Shown here one piece after another: positions 8,113 to 15,395 of a stretch of DNA of 17,550 nucleotides. Location of the stretch: positions 1 through 17,550 of the forward strand of contig RPQK01000061.1 in NCBI GenBank assembly GCA_003819755.1. Reading direction: 5' to 3'. The position numbers and the translations under genes are program-made. Every line of letters begins with the position of its first letter. Position 1 is the stretch's first letter. This DNA is from Acidobacteriota bacterium. Its GTDB lineage: Bacteria > Acidobacteriota > UBA6911 > RPQK01. The notes below the pieces were generated by a model. The model saw nothing but the letters and a program-made list of their open reading frames with translations, made no database searches and was not told the DNA's origin.

Positions 8113-9207
8113 ATGAACAGCAAAGCCAGCGAAGTCCTGATGGTGATTGTCTGCTGTAATAACAAGAAGAGCGGCGGGCTTCCGTACGGGGATTCCGAAC
8201 GCTCTATCTTGTCGATGCTTCAGCCACCGCTTGGCGCGGAACTAATCGGTGCGCGTTCGCGCGTGTTTGACTGGATTGCAGCCGGCGGCCAGACGTGTAA
8301 CGGGGAAAGGATGCGGGATCTGCCCCGAAATCAAGGGCTGGTGAAGGGGCCCGATTTCGGGGGCACGTCAACTACGGCCGGGTACCTGCCCGCGTCCGAA
8401 AGGTACCAGGGGGCGTTTTATTCGGAGCTCGGCGCTGATGGCCCCGAGCTCTTGTCCAGCGGTTCTGCATGGGTCCTGATCCTATCCGGGATGTACGGCC
8501 TGCTCCGGCCGGCCGAACTTATCCAAGACCACCTTTGCCATTTCAACGATCACCCGATGATCAGGGAGAGTTGGACGCGGAGAGATTTGCTTACTCGTGC
8601 TGTCCTGGACTTCATCCAAGCGGTCGGCATCCGTCGGGTGCTCGACTTTACCGCGCTCCATAGTTACCGTTACCTGCTTGACTGGAGCTGGATCGGATCG
8701 CGGGTTTCGGGAGGCGTGTTCCACCTTTTTGGCGCCGCCACGACGGGTGTGGAGCTTCTCATTCCGCTGGGCTCCCTCGCTGGTACTCTCCTCAGAAGCA
8801 GTCCGGACCAACTGGTGTCCCTTAAAGCCGGAGAATTTCAAGAGACACCGGCCGATCGCATCTATCTCCATGCGGGCGGGCGAGTCCCGGACGGGCTCCC
8901 CCCTCTGCTGCGTGACGAAGTGGACCTGTTTGAATCGTGCGACGAGGTTGTGCGGATGGCGAGATCGATCGGCAGGACCCTCGACCGCCTGGATCCGAGC
9001 TCCGAGGATCGGGAAACGCCGCTCAGGATCAACGCCCTGCAGCACGAGGACAAGATTCCGGCTGACATTGCCCACGCGATGACGGACATCATTCTCTGGT
9101 ACAGGCAGGTGGAGCACCAGTTTTCATTTACCGCGCAACAGATACCACTTGACTGGCTGCGCAAACGCTACGAGCAGATAGAGGCCTGGTCGGAACGCGA
9201 GGTGTAA
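8113..9207 (+). CDS. YaaA-like protein with an extra C-terminal region
   Basis: A 364-residue cytosolic protein without signal or membrane segments. The core resembles the YaaA/DUF328 and DUF6884 fold group: YQGAFYSELG (98-107) corresponds to the family's Y-x-G-x-x-Y block, VLILSGMYGLLRPAELIQDH (121-140) closely follows the YaaA hallmark ILSG-YGLLRP-DLI, and VLDFTALHSYRYLLD (176-190) sits where YaaA has its conserved asparagine/serine block. YaaA of E. coli limits free iron under peroxide stress and binds DNA. This protein differs at the N-terminus (VIVCCNNKKSGG) and has about 115 further residues (250-364), ending in a helical, charged tail, for which I see no family. No clear ribosome binding site precedes ATG 8113; ATG 8140 (MVIVCCNN) is an alternative. 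It follows the hydrolase gene by 46 bases, possibly co-transcribed. Confidence 0.65.
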   Translation: MNSKASEVLMVIVCCNNKKSGGLPYGDSERSILSMLQPPLGAELIGARSRVFDWIAAGGQTCNGERMRDLPRNQGLVKGPDFGGTSTTAGYLPASERYQGAFYSELGADGPELLSSGSAWVLILSGMYGLLRPAELIQDHLCHFNDHPMIRESWTRRDLLTRAVLDFIQAVGIRRVLDFTALHSYRYLLDWSWIGSRVSGGVFHLFGAATTGVELLIPLGSLAGTLLRSSPDQLVSLKAGEFQETPADRIYLHAGGRVPDGLPPLLRDEVDLFESCDEVVRMARSIGRTLDRLDPSSEDRETPLRINALQHEDKIPADIAHAMTDIILWYRQVEHQFSFTAQQIPLDWLRKRYEQIEAWSEREV

Positions 9208-9219
9208 CCGAGTGAGTTA

Positions 9220-9306
9220 AAAAGACCTCAAAGACCCCAAGGACCTCAAGGACTAGAAAGAAGCCCCGCCTTTCTTTTTTGGTCCTTGAGGTCCTTGAGG
9301 TCTTTT
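9220..9306. terminator. Nonamer-repeat stem-loop between convergent genes
   Basis: Tandem 9-base words (GACCTCAAA, GACCCCAAG, GACCTCAAG, GAC...) on the left face their complement on the right. Pairing: 9220-9229 with 9297-9306 (10 bp), a 9-base bulge equal to one extra word at 9230-9238, then 9239-9253 with 9282-9296 (15 bp, perfect), then AGAAAG (9255-9260) with CTTTCT (9270-9275) around a 9-base loop. A T-run (9275-9280) follows the inner stem and TTTT closes the outer one, with matching A-runs on the left, so it could terminate transcription in both directions. It lies between the ends of the YaaA-like gene (9207) and the minus-strand gene (9320). Confidence 0.75.
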
Positions 9307-9319
9307 CAACGCGCCCCTC

Positions 9320-10114
9320 CTACTGCGACACCTCAATCGTCCACTCGGCTTTGCCGTTGGCGTTCACTTTGATCAGGTAGTTGCCAGCCGCCGGGGCGTC
9401 GAGTTTCTTAGTCTCGTTGACACCAGCACCCGTACCGAGAGAGATCATCCCTTTGCTCTGCCCGCTGGCCCCATCAAATAGTTCCGCCACAAAGCCGGCC
9501 ATTTTCAGATCCGGGCAGCTGACCTTATAGGAAGCCGGGCCGGCTTTCAGTGAGAGGGGTCCTACCACTTTCAGCCCCTTTCCGTTGTACGTCTTGGGCA
9601 AGACATCCGCTCCCTGGGCCACCGGCAGCTTCACGAACTCGATCTCATAGGGTTCGGTCGCCGTCACCTTATACTCTTGTTCGCCGGAGCTCGAGAAGCT
9701 GGTGAGATCCGTGAATTGGGTCCAACCGTCCGGACCTGCATACTGCCCGCCGGGTATCACGTTCATGGCTCCAAATGCTGATTGGGCCTCAAGCTTGAGA
9801 CCGAAACCCTTGTACCGATAGTTGACGAGATAGCCTCCTTGCCTGGCGGCGATCTTTACGGCGCCGCTTCCGGATCCCGAGATCTTGATGTTCTCTCCGG
9901 AAACGACCGCCTTTGGCGGCGCCCCGCTCGGAGCGACTGCCGCGGTTGCGGTGGGCGGCGTGCTATTGGCGTCGGATGTTCCGGGGCTGCTGCTGTCCGG
10001 ACCGCTGCATCCGTTACCTGCCGCGAGTGAAAGCGCGGCAAGGACTACCCAGTAGCGTACGCGCAAAAACGCCGTTATTTGCCCCGTTGTCGAAGATTTC
10101 GTTATTGCTTTCAC
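9320..10114 (-). CDS. Exported, possibly lipid-anchored, two-domain beta-rich protein
   Basis: A 264-residue protein that I cannot assign to a family. It starts at GTG 10114, preceded by GAGGAGG at short spacing. The N-terminus has a hydrophobic segment (about 18-34) ending in GNGCSG; C36 may be a lipidation site, although the residues before it are not a canonical lipobox, so a soluble exported or membrane-anchored form is also possible. A low-complexity Ser/Thr/Pro/Ala stretch (37-72) follows, typical of a flexible tether. The rest reads as two beta-rich parts: 75-165 (KISGSGSGAVKIAARQGGYLV to EIEFVKLP) and 178-264 (LKVVGPLSLKAG to WTIEVSQ, with AAGNYLIKVNANGKAEW). The second resembles small extracellular beta-sandwich modules. 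It is divergent from the nos-type operon. Confidence 0.6.
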   Translation of the reverse strand: MKAITKSSTTGQITAFLRVRYWVVLAALSLAAGNGCSGPDSSSPGTSDANSTPPTATAAVAPSGAPPKAVVSGENIKISGSGSGAVKIAARQGGYLVNYRYKGFGLKLEAQSAFGAMNVIPGGQYAGPDGWTQFTDLTSFSSSGEQEYKVTATEPYEIEFVKLPVAQGADVLPKTYNGKGLKVVGPLSLKAGPASYKVSCPDLKMAGFVAELFDGASGQSKGMISLGTGAGVNETKKLDAPAAGNYLIKVNANGKAEWTIEVSQ

Positions 10115-10246
10115 AGTGCCTCCTCTTCCGGCGGGAACCTCTCAGGCCGCCGCTGTCATCTTAAGGCGTCACCCGCCCCGCGGAAAGATGATTCTACGCA
10201 CCGACGCCACGGTATTTTTCCCCTTTTAGAACTGCCTCGAAATTGC

Positions 10247-10255
10247 TGGTATGAT
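10247..10255 (+). promoter_or_regulatory. Candidate extended -10 promoter of the Rieske/cytochrome/nosZ operon
   Basis: TGG followed by TATGAT gives an extended -10 element (TGnTATAAT with one mismatch). A -35 match 17 bases upstream is weak (TTAGAA), as is common with extended -10 promoters. The predicted start would be about 10262, giving a leader of roughly 70 bases before ATG 10330. The hexamer lies inside an inverted repeat TTGCT (10243-10247) and AGCAA (10260-10264), which could be a regulator site overlapping the promoter. I see no canonical FNR/DNR box. Confidence 0.4.
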
Positions 10256-10329
10256 CAAAAGCAAGTCTTTACTTTTTTGGCAATTCTGAACAAGACAAAG
10301 CGGTTTTTGCGCCCTCGGAGGGGTTCCGC

Positions 10330-12240
10330 ATGGCGGACTTGAAGTACAAGACAGTGGTACCGGACATGGAGTTCTGGAAACGGATGATCCCATGTCAGGC
10401 CGCGTGCCCGGTCTATACCGATGCCGGGAAATACGTTCAACTCATCGCGCAGGGAGAGTTCGAAAAGTCCTATCTGGTCGCCCGCTCTCCAAACCCCCTT
10501 GCGTCGGTGTGCGGTCGCGTCTGTGCCGCCCCCTGTGAAGACAGTTGCCGGCGCGGCAAGATCGACGCTCCCGTCAGCATTCGGGCATTGAAACGCTTCA
10601 TCTGCGAAAAGTACGGAGTCGAGTCTCGCCTGCCCGATACCCAGGACCCGCTTTTCTCGGGAGAGAGCGATGCAGGGAACCAGGTCGCCTGGCATTTGCC
10701 GGTGCTCAGCCAACGCGAAGGAGGGGTAGGGAGCAAGCAGAAGGCGGCTGTGATCGGGGCCGGCCCCGCAGGGGTAGCCTGTGCCCATGATCTGGCACTG
10801 CTTGGATACGACGTCACTCTCTTCGAAGCGAGCGACGCTCTGGGTGGAATGCTGACTCACGGGATACCCGAATTTAGACTCCCCCGCTCCGTCACGGACA
10901 AGGAAATCGAAAAGATCTTCGGGCTCGGGGTAAAGGTGAAGCTCAACGCCCCGCTTTCTGCCGACTTTGGTCTTGAGGATCTTCGGCGCCTCGGCTTCGA
11001 AGCCATTTTCCTGAGCGTCGGAACCCAGCGGGGACGCGAGCTGAACATTGAAGGGGCAAACCTGGACGGGGTAGTCAAAGCGGTCGATTTCCTTCTGAAT
11101 GTAAATCATGGCTTTCGTCTGGAACTGGGTGAGCGGGTGGTCGTTATCGGCGGCGGGTTTGTGGCCTTCGATGCCGCCCGGATGGCCCTTCGAGCCGCGC
11201 TCCAGCCGGATTTCGACCCCCAGGCGGCAGGGGTAATGCCGGCCGCCTTGGATGCCGCGCGGGCGGCCGTTCGAGCCGGCGTGGCCGACGTGCGGATCTG
11301 CAGCCTCGAATCTTTTGACGAAATGCCGGCGCTTCGGACCGAGCAGGGGCGGGAAGAATTCGCCGAAGCACGGCGCGAGGGCGTCCATTTTCATCCCCAG
11401 CGAGGGCCGGCGCGAATCCTGGGCAAGGATGGCCGGGTCGCTGCTGTCGAACTGGTCGGCGTAAGAAGGACATATGACCCCGACGGCCGGTTCAACCCGG
11501 TTTATACGCCGGAGATCAAGGAACTGCTGGAAGCCGATTCGGTGATTCTGGCTGTCGGCCAGCAGGCGGACCTCTCCTTTCTCAAACCTGCCGACTGTGT
11601 CAAGGTTACCCCGCGGGGAACCATCGCGATTGACGCCGGGACGCTGGCAACCACGGCCCCTGGGGTGTACGCCGGCGGGGACGTGGCTTTCGGTCCGCGT
11701 AACCTCATCGATGCCGTAGCCAACGGCAAGCGCGCGGCTATTTCGATTGATCAGTACCTGCGGGCGAAGAGCGGCGGCCCGACCGTGGAGTTGACGGTCG
11801 AGAAGATTCCGACCCGGCTCTACAGCATGGCCGAGGACTACGAGAAACTAGCTCGACAGGCACCCCCCAGCGTTCCGCTGGATCGCCGAACCGGGATCTC
11901 GGAAGTCGAAGCCGGCTATTCTGAACCGGAGGCGAAAGACCAGGCAGAGCGCTGCCTTTACTGTCACATCCAGACTATCTACGACGCCGAGAAGTGCGTG
12001 CTGTGCAACCGGTGCGTGGACGTCTGTCCTGAGCATTGTCTGAAGCTCGTCCCGGTCGAAGCGCTCGACCTCGACCCACAGCTCGTAAAGGATACGACGG
12101 CCTTTGCCGGAGTTTCGGGTGACGGTCCGTTCTCCGCGATGATCAAGGACGACGAGAAGTGCATCCGCTGTGGATTGTGCGCCAAGCGCTGCCCGACCGA
12201 TGCCATGACCATGGAGGTCTTCCATTATGTTGAGCGATAA
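10330..12240 (+). CDS. GltD-like FAD/NAD(P)-binding oxidoreductase with 4Fe-4S clusters
   Basis: A 636-residue cytosolic flavoprotein of the glutamate synthase small-subunit family, extended by a ferredoxin tail. The N-terminal Fe-S domain has C22, C26, C61, C65, C69, C73. The FAD site is VIGAGPAGVAC (141-151) with a C-terminal GVYAGGDVAFGPRNLIDAVANGKRAA stretch from 445 on; the NAD(P)H site is VIGGGFVAFDAAR (272-284). About 26 residues are inserted after MALR (about 290-315) compared with typical GltD. The tail adds C542/C545 and a two-cluster ferredoxin: CVLCNRCVDVCP (556-567) and CIRCGLCAKRCP (611-622). There is no partner GltB, so it is not glutamate synthase. As first gene of an operon with Rieske and cytochrome b, it probably passes electrons between NAD(P)H (or ferredoxin) and the quinol-oxidising complex. 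ATG 10330 follows GGAGGGG at 10317-10323. Confidence 0.88.
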   Translation: MADLKYKTVVPDMEFWKRMIPCQAACPVYTDAGKYVQLIAQGEFEKSYLVARSPNPLASVCGRVCAAPCEDSCRRGKIDAPVSIRALKRFICEKYGVESRLPDTQDPLFSGESDAGNQVAWHLPVLSQREGGVGSKQKAAVIGAGPAGVACAHDLALLGYDVTLFEASDALGGMLTHGIPEFRLPRSVTDKEIEKIFGLGVKVKLNAPLSADFGLEDLRRLGFEAIFLSVGTQRGRELNIEGANLDGVVKAVDFLLNVNHGFRLELGERVVVIGGGFVAFDAARMALRAALQPDFDPQAAGVMPAALDAARAAVRAGVADVRICSLESFDEMPALRTEQGREEFAEARREGVHFHPQRGPARILGKDGRVAAVELVGVRRTYDPDGRFNPVYTPEIKELLEADSVILAVGQQADLSFLKPADCVKVTPRGTIAIDAGTLATTAPGVYAGGDVAFGPRNLIDAVANGKRAAISIDQYLRAKSGGPTVELTVEKIPTRLYSMAEDYEKLARQAPPSVPLDRRTGISEVEAGYSEPEAKDQAERCLYCHIQTIYDAEKCVLCNRCVDVCPEHCLKLVPVEALDLDPQLVKDTTAFAGVSGDGPFSAMIKDDEKCIRCGLCAKRCPTDAMTMEVFHYVER

Positions 12241-12811
12241 AGCCGCGCAGGCGGCTGAGCCGGTGCGTCAAACCGGGTCGCCCGGGAGCGGATCCGGGGA
12301 AACCGGCCGAATTGATCAACCCAGTCGTCGTTCTTTCCTCGTGAGGCTAGGGGTCGGTGCGGGACTTGCCGGGTTGGCCGGGCAGGCTTATGCCTTCTTC
12401 CGCTCCCTCGTTCCCAACGTACTGTATGAGGAACCGCCTCGTTTCAAGATCGGGACCGCCGATCGGTTCGGCGAAGGCGTTTCGTTTCTCGACGACCGGC
12501 GTCTTTTCATCTTCCGGTCAAAAAATACTTTCCAGGCGATGTCGGCGGTGTGCACGCATCTCGGCTGCACGGTCAAGTTGACGCGGCTGGACCAGGCGAA
12601 AAAGGTCACAGCGGGCGGGCGCGAGTTGTTGGAACAGCAGGAGTTTATCTGTCCCTGTCACGGCTCCAAGTACTACGGGGATGGCACGAATTACGCCGGG
12701 CCGGCGCCGAGGCCTCTGCCCTTTTTCCGGCTCGAGGTTTCGCCCGACGACGGACAGCTGATCGTGGACGCGACGGAGGAAACGGATCGCGAGTTCAGGC
12801 TAACGGTGTGA
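12227..12811 (+). CDS. Rieske 2Fe-2S protein of a bc/b6f-type complex
   Basis: A 194-residue Rieske subunit. Its start overlaps the end of the flavoprotein gene by 14 bases, so the two are probably translationally coupled. Residues 33-40 (SRRSFLVR) with the following hydrophobic segment (41-58) form a Tat-type signal-anchor, the usual export route for folded Rieske proteins. The cluster motifs are complete: CTHLGC (109-114) and CPCHGSKY (142-149), giving ligands C109, H111, C142, H145 and the stabilising disulfide C114-C144. The head is on the outer side of the membrane, where it takes one electron from quinol and passes it to cytochrome c. The insert between the two motifs (about 115-141, LTRLDQAKKVTAGGRELLEQQ) is moderately long. 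Next gene is cytochrome b, 54 bases on, with a hairpin in between. Confidence 0.95.
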   Translation: MLSDKAAQAAEPVRQTGSPGSGSGETGRIDQPSRRSFLVRLGVGAGLAGLAGQAYAFFRSLVPNVLYEEPPRFKIGTADRFGEGVSFLDDRRLFIFRSKNTFQAMSAVCTHLGCTVKLTRLDQAKKVTAGGRELLEQQEFICPCHGSKYYGDGTNYAGPAPRPLPFFRLEVSPDDGQLIVDATEETDREFRLTV

Positions 12812-12813
12812 AG

Positions 12814-12848
12814 CCGGGGAGCGCCGGCGAGACGGCCGCGCTCCCCGG
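12814..12848 (+). other. Intercistronic hairpin between Rieske and cytochrome b genes
   Basis: CCGGGGAGCGC (12814-12824) and GCGCTCCCCGG (12838-12848) are perfect inverted arms of 11 bp around a 13-base loop. The structure starts two bases after the Rieske stop codon and ends about 17 bases before the cytochrome b start. No T-run follows, so it is not a standard terminator; mRNA processing or stabilisation of one part of the operon message is more likely. It does not use the word-repeat design of the other stem-loops. Confidence 0.6.
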
Positions 12849-12865
12849 GAAACGAGGACCCAGTA

Positions 12866-14188
12866 ATGGAAACAACGACCAAACGCACCACTTGGGAGAA
12901 AATCAGTTGGACCTGGCGGCCCGCCAGCGGGCGGGAGTCGGGAGACTCGATCGTCCGCAACTTCCTGCTCCACTGGTTCCCCGCCAAAGTGTCCATCGAA
13001 AGCCTCTCCTGGGGCTACTCCTTCTGGCTGGGCACGATCTCGGCTGTGCTTTTCGCGATTCTCACGCTAACCGGGGCCATACTCATGTTCCTGTATGTCC
13101 CGTCAGTCGAGAGAGCTTATCTTTCGGTCAAGGACCTGGAGTTTGCCGTCTCGTATGGGTGGTTCCTGCGAGGTGTTCACCGGATAGCCGCCCATCTGAT
13201 GGTGGCCGTGGTGTTCCTTCACATGGTGCGAGTTTTCCTGACCGGGGCTTATCTCAACACTCGCCCGGGGCAGCAAAGCCGGCCCCTTAACTGGATCGTC
13301 GGGGTCGGATTGCTGCTGCTGACGCTCCTGCTTTCCTTTACCGGGTACTTGCTCCCGTGGGACCAGTTGGCGTTCTGGGCCATCACCGTCGGCACCAACA
13401 TCGCCCAGGCGGCCCCCGTCTTCGGAGAACCCTCCCGGTTCCTGCTGCTCGGAGGAACTTCGATCGGTCAGGCCACGCTCATCCGGTTCTATGTCCTGCA
13501 TTGCTTTTTCCTCCCGTTCCTCGTCCTGCTCCTGGTTTCGTACCACATGTGGCGGATACGCAAGGACGGGGGGCTGGCGTGCTTCGACCAGATGACACTC
13601 GGCCTCAAAGCGCAAGAGATGTCCCCCAGTCCGACGAAAACTTACTCGCTTCTGGGCATTACCAGCGGAACGAGTGTTCATGTGCGGACGACGGTCGTGG
13701 ACGAAGACGAACACACCGTCGAGTCGTCCCCGAACCTCACCCGGCGCCTGGCTGTCGTGGTGCTCGGCACCTTTGTCATAACGGCCCTCCTGGCGTTGAT
13801 AGTGCCGGCCCCGCTCGAAGGGCCCGCCAACCCCAGTGTGACTCCAAACCCGGCCAAGGCCCCCTGGTACTTCCTTTGGCTGCAGGAGCTAGTCACGGAC
13901 ACGACCGTCAACCTGGGCGGATACACGATCAACGGAGCGCTGATCGGCGGAATCGTGATCCCCGGGCTGGTCGTCCTGGCCCTTCTCGCGGTGCCTTACC
14001 TCGATAGATCGCCGGCACAGGCCGTCGGTGTCTGGTGGGCCGGCCAAAGGCGCCGAGTCAATCTCATTTTCCTGGCTGCAGTGCTTGTCGTGCTGCTTCT
14101 GACCATCGTCGGAACCTACCTGCGCGGTCCGTACTGGAATATCTACTGGCCGTGGGAGGGCTGGCCCGAACTGCCGCGTAAGTTCTGA
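12866..14188 (+). CDS. Cytochrome b, fused b6/subunit IV type
   Basis: A 440-residue diheme cytochrome b forming the quinol-oxidising core with the Rieske protein. The N-terminal part has four membrane helices with heme ligands H105 and H119 (13 residues between) in GVHRIAAHLMVAVVFLH, and H212 and H227 (14 between) in YVLHCFFLPFLVLLLVSYH. The 14-residue spacing in the second pair is the b6 pattern; mitochondrial-type cytochrome b has 13 in both. A hydrophilic linker (about 232-293) leads to a C-terminal part with three helices resembling subunit IV. The Qo-site PEWY motif is replaced by APWY (332-335, context PNPAKAPWYFLWLQE). GAGGA lies upstream of ATG 12866. The pentaheme cytochrome gene follows 12 bases after the stop, so the two are surely co-transcribed. 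Confidence 0.95.
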   Translation: METTTKRTTWEKISWTWRPASGRESGDSIVRNFLLHWFPAKVSIESLSWGYSFWLGTISAVLFAILTLTGAILMFLYVPSVERAYLSVKDLEFAVSYGWFLRGVHRIAAHLMVAVVFLHMVRVFLTGAYLNTRPGQQSRPLNWIVGVGLLLLTLLLSFTGYLLPWDQLAFWAITVGTNIAQAAPVFGEPSRFLLLGGTSIGQATLIRFYVLHCFFLPFLVLLLVSYHMWRIRKDGGLACFDQMTLGLKAQEMSPSPTKTYSLLGITSGTSVHVRTTVVDEDEHTVESSPNLTRRLAVVVLGTFVITALLALIVPAPLEGPANPSVTPNPAKAPWYFLWLQELVTDTTVNLGGYTINGALIGGIVIPGLVVLALLAVPYLDRSPAQAVGVWWAGQRRRVNLIFLAAVLVVLLLTIVGTYLRGPYWNIYWPWEGWPELPRKF

Positions 14189-14200
14189 GGGAGGCATGCA

Positions 14201-15394
14201 GTGTATCGGAAAGACCTGATCTTGATTTCTGGATTCGGCGCTCTGGCGCTGGCAGTGACCGGATTTCTACTGTGGAGCTCTTGGACGGAGGAATGGCGAG
14301 CCTACCAGGCCGAGTTTAACGAGCTTGTTGCGGAGAAGTTCGGCGAGGAACGAGCCGCCGGGGTTCCGACCGGCCTGCAGCAGATTTGGGTGCGCGACCT
14401 CGACCGGGTGGACCGGTGCGTCACCTGCCATCAGGGGATCGAGTGGAAGGGCCTCGAGAACGAACCTCAACCCTATCGCACCCATCCGGCCGCCATTATC
14501 AAGACTCATCCGCTGCCGAGGTTCGGCTGCACGTCCTGCCACGCCGGGCAGGGCTATGCCACCGATTTTGAGGCGGCTCACGGCTTCGTCGAGCATTGGG
14601 AAGAGCCGCTTCTGGGGAGCGAGTTGAGCGACGTCTACCTGGTCCGGGATAAGAAGGCCATGCTGCAGATGAAGTGCAACGAGTGTCACCGCTATGAACG
14701 GGAGACGAAGGGAGCGGAGTTCATCAACCGGGCCAAGCAACTGGTGCAGCAAAAGGGGTGCCGCGCCTGCCACGTGGTAAACGGACGAGGCGGGCAGATT
14801 GGGCCGGACCTGACCTTCGTAGGTGATAAGTCACCCGAACAGTACGATTTCTCCAGAATTTCCGGGGTTCATTCCGCCTTTGCGTGGCACGTCGCCCATC
14901 TGCAAAACCCGAAAGCCCTTGTCCCGGAGACCGTGATGCCGGAATTCGGGCTTTCAAGCGCCGACGCTCAGGCCCTGACCTTGCTCGTCCTGAGCTGGAA
15001 ACGGAGCGAGCTCCCCGCCCGCTACCTGCCCGGCGCCACCCTGGCTGACCGAGCGACACCCGAGGAGGCGGAGAAGGAGCGCCAGATGATGGAGGGCGAA
15101 GGCGCCTTTTTCGTCAAGAAAGGATGCTTCATCTGTCATTCGGTCTCGAGCCTCGGCATCGACTCAGCTGCCAAGATCGGCCCGGACCTGAGCGAAGCGG
15201 TCGTCGATGTCCAGAGCCGGTTTGGCAAAACTCTTGAGGACTTCCTGGCGAATCCGACCGGAACCATGGCGGTCGTTTTGGCGACCCAGATCCAGCTAAC
15301 CCCGGAGGAGAAGCGGGAGGCCATTGACAAACTGAAGCACGCCTATGAGAAGAAAACCGCCGAAGCGGCGGGGACGGATAGATTGAAGAACTGA
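14201..15394 (+). CDS. Membrane-anchored pentaheme cytochrome c
   Basis: A 397-residue cytochrome c with five CxxCH sites: CVTCH 73-77, CTSCH 110-114, CNECH 159-163, CRACH 187-191, CFICH 309-313. One N-terminal helix (about 7-27) is likely an uncleaved anchor, leaving the hemes in the periplasm. The first three hemes lie in a compact N-terminal part; the fourth and fifth belong to class I-like domains (GCRACHVVNGRGGQIGPDL with M246 in VMPEFG; GCFICHSVSS...IGPDL with M356 in TGTMAV as likely sixth ligands). It takes the place of cytochrome c1 or f and, being next to nosZ, is the natural carrier from the Rieske to NosZ. The start is GTG 14201, with GGGAGG at 6-base spacing; the nearby ATG 14196 is in another frame. 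The gap to nosZ is filled by the long inverted repeat. Confidence 0.93.
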   Translation: MYRKDLILISGFGALALAVTGFLLWSSWTEEWRAYQAEFNELVAEKFGEERAAGVPTGLQQIWVRDLDRVDRCVTCHQGIEWKGLENEPQPYRTHPAAIIKTHPLPRFGCTSCHAGQGYATDFEAAHGFVEHWEEPLLGSELSDVYLVRDKKAMLQMKCNECHRYERETKGAEFINRAKQLVQQKGCRACHVVNGRGGQIGPDLTFVGDKSPEQYDFSRISGVHSAFAWHVAHLQNPKALVPETVMPEFGLSSADAQALTLLVLSWKRSELPARYLPGATLADRATPEEAEKERQMMEGEGAFFVKKGCFICHSVSSLGIDSAAKIGPDLSEAVVDVQSRFGKTLEDFLANPTGTMAVVLATQIQLTPEEKREAIDKLKHAYEKKTAEAAGTDRLKN

Positions 15395-15395
15395 G

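Noticed and set aside
10243..10264. FNR/DNR box in the operon promoter
   Set aside because: TTGCT...AGCAA has wrong half-site sequence and spacing for TTGAT-N4-ATCAA; kept only as an unnamed dyad.
10255..11394. 379-codon minus-strand frame opposite the flavoprotein
   Set aside because: It overlaps a well-supported flavoprotein with FAD and Fe-S motifs and has no recognisable domain or ribosome binding site.
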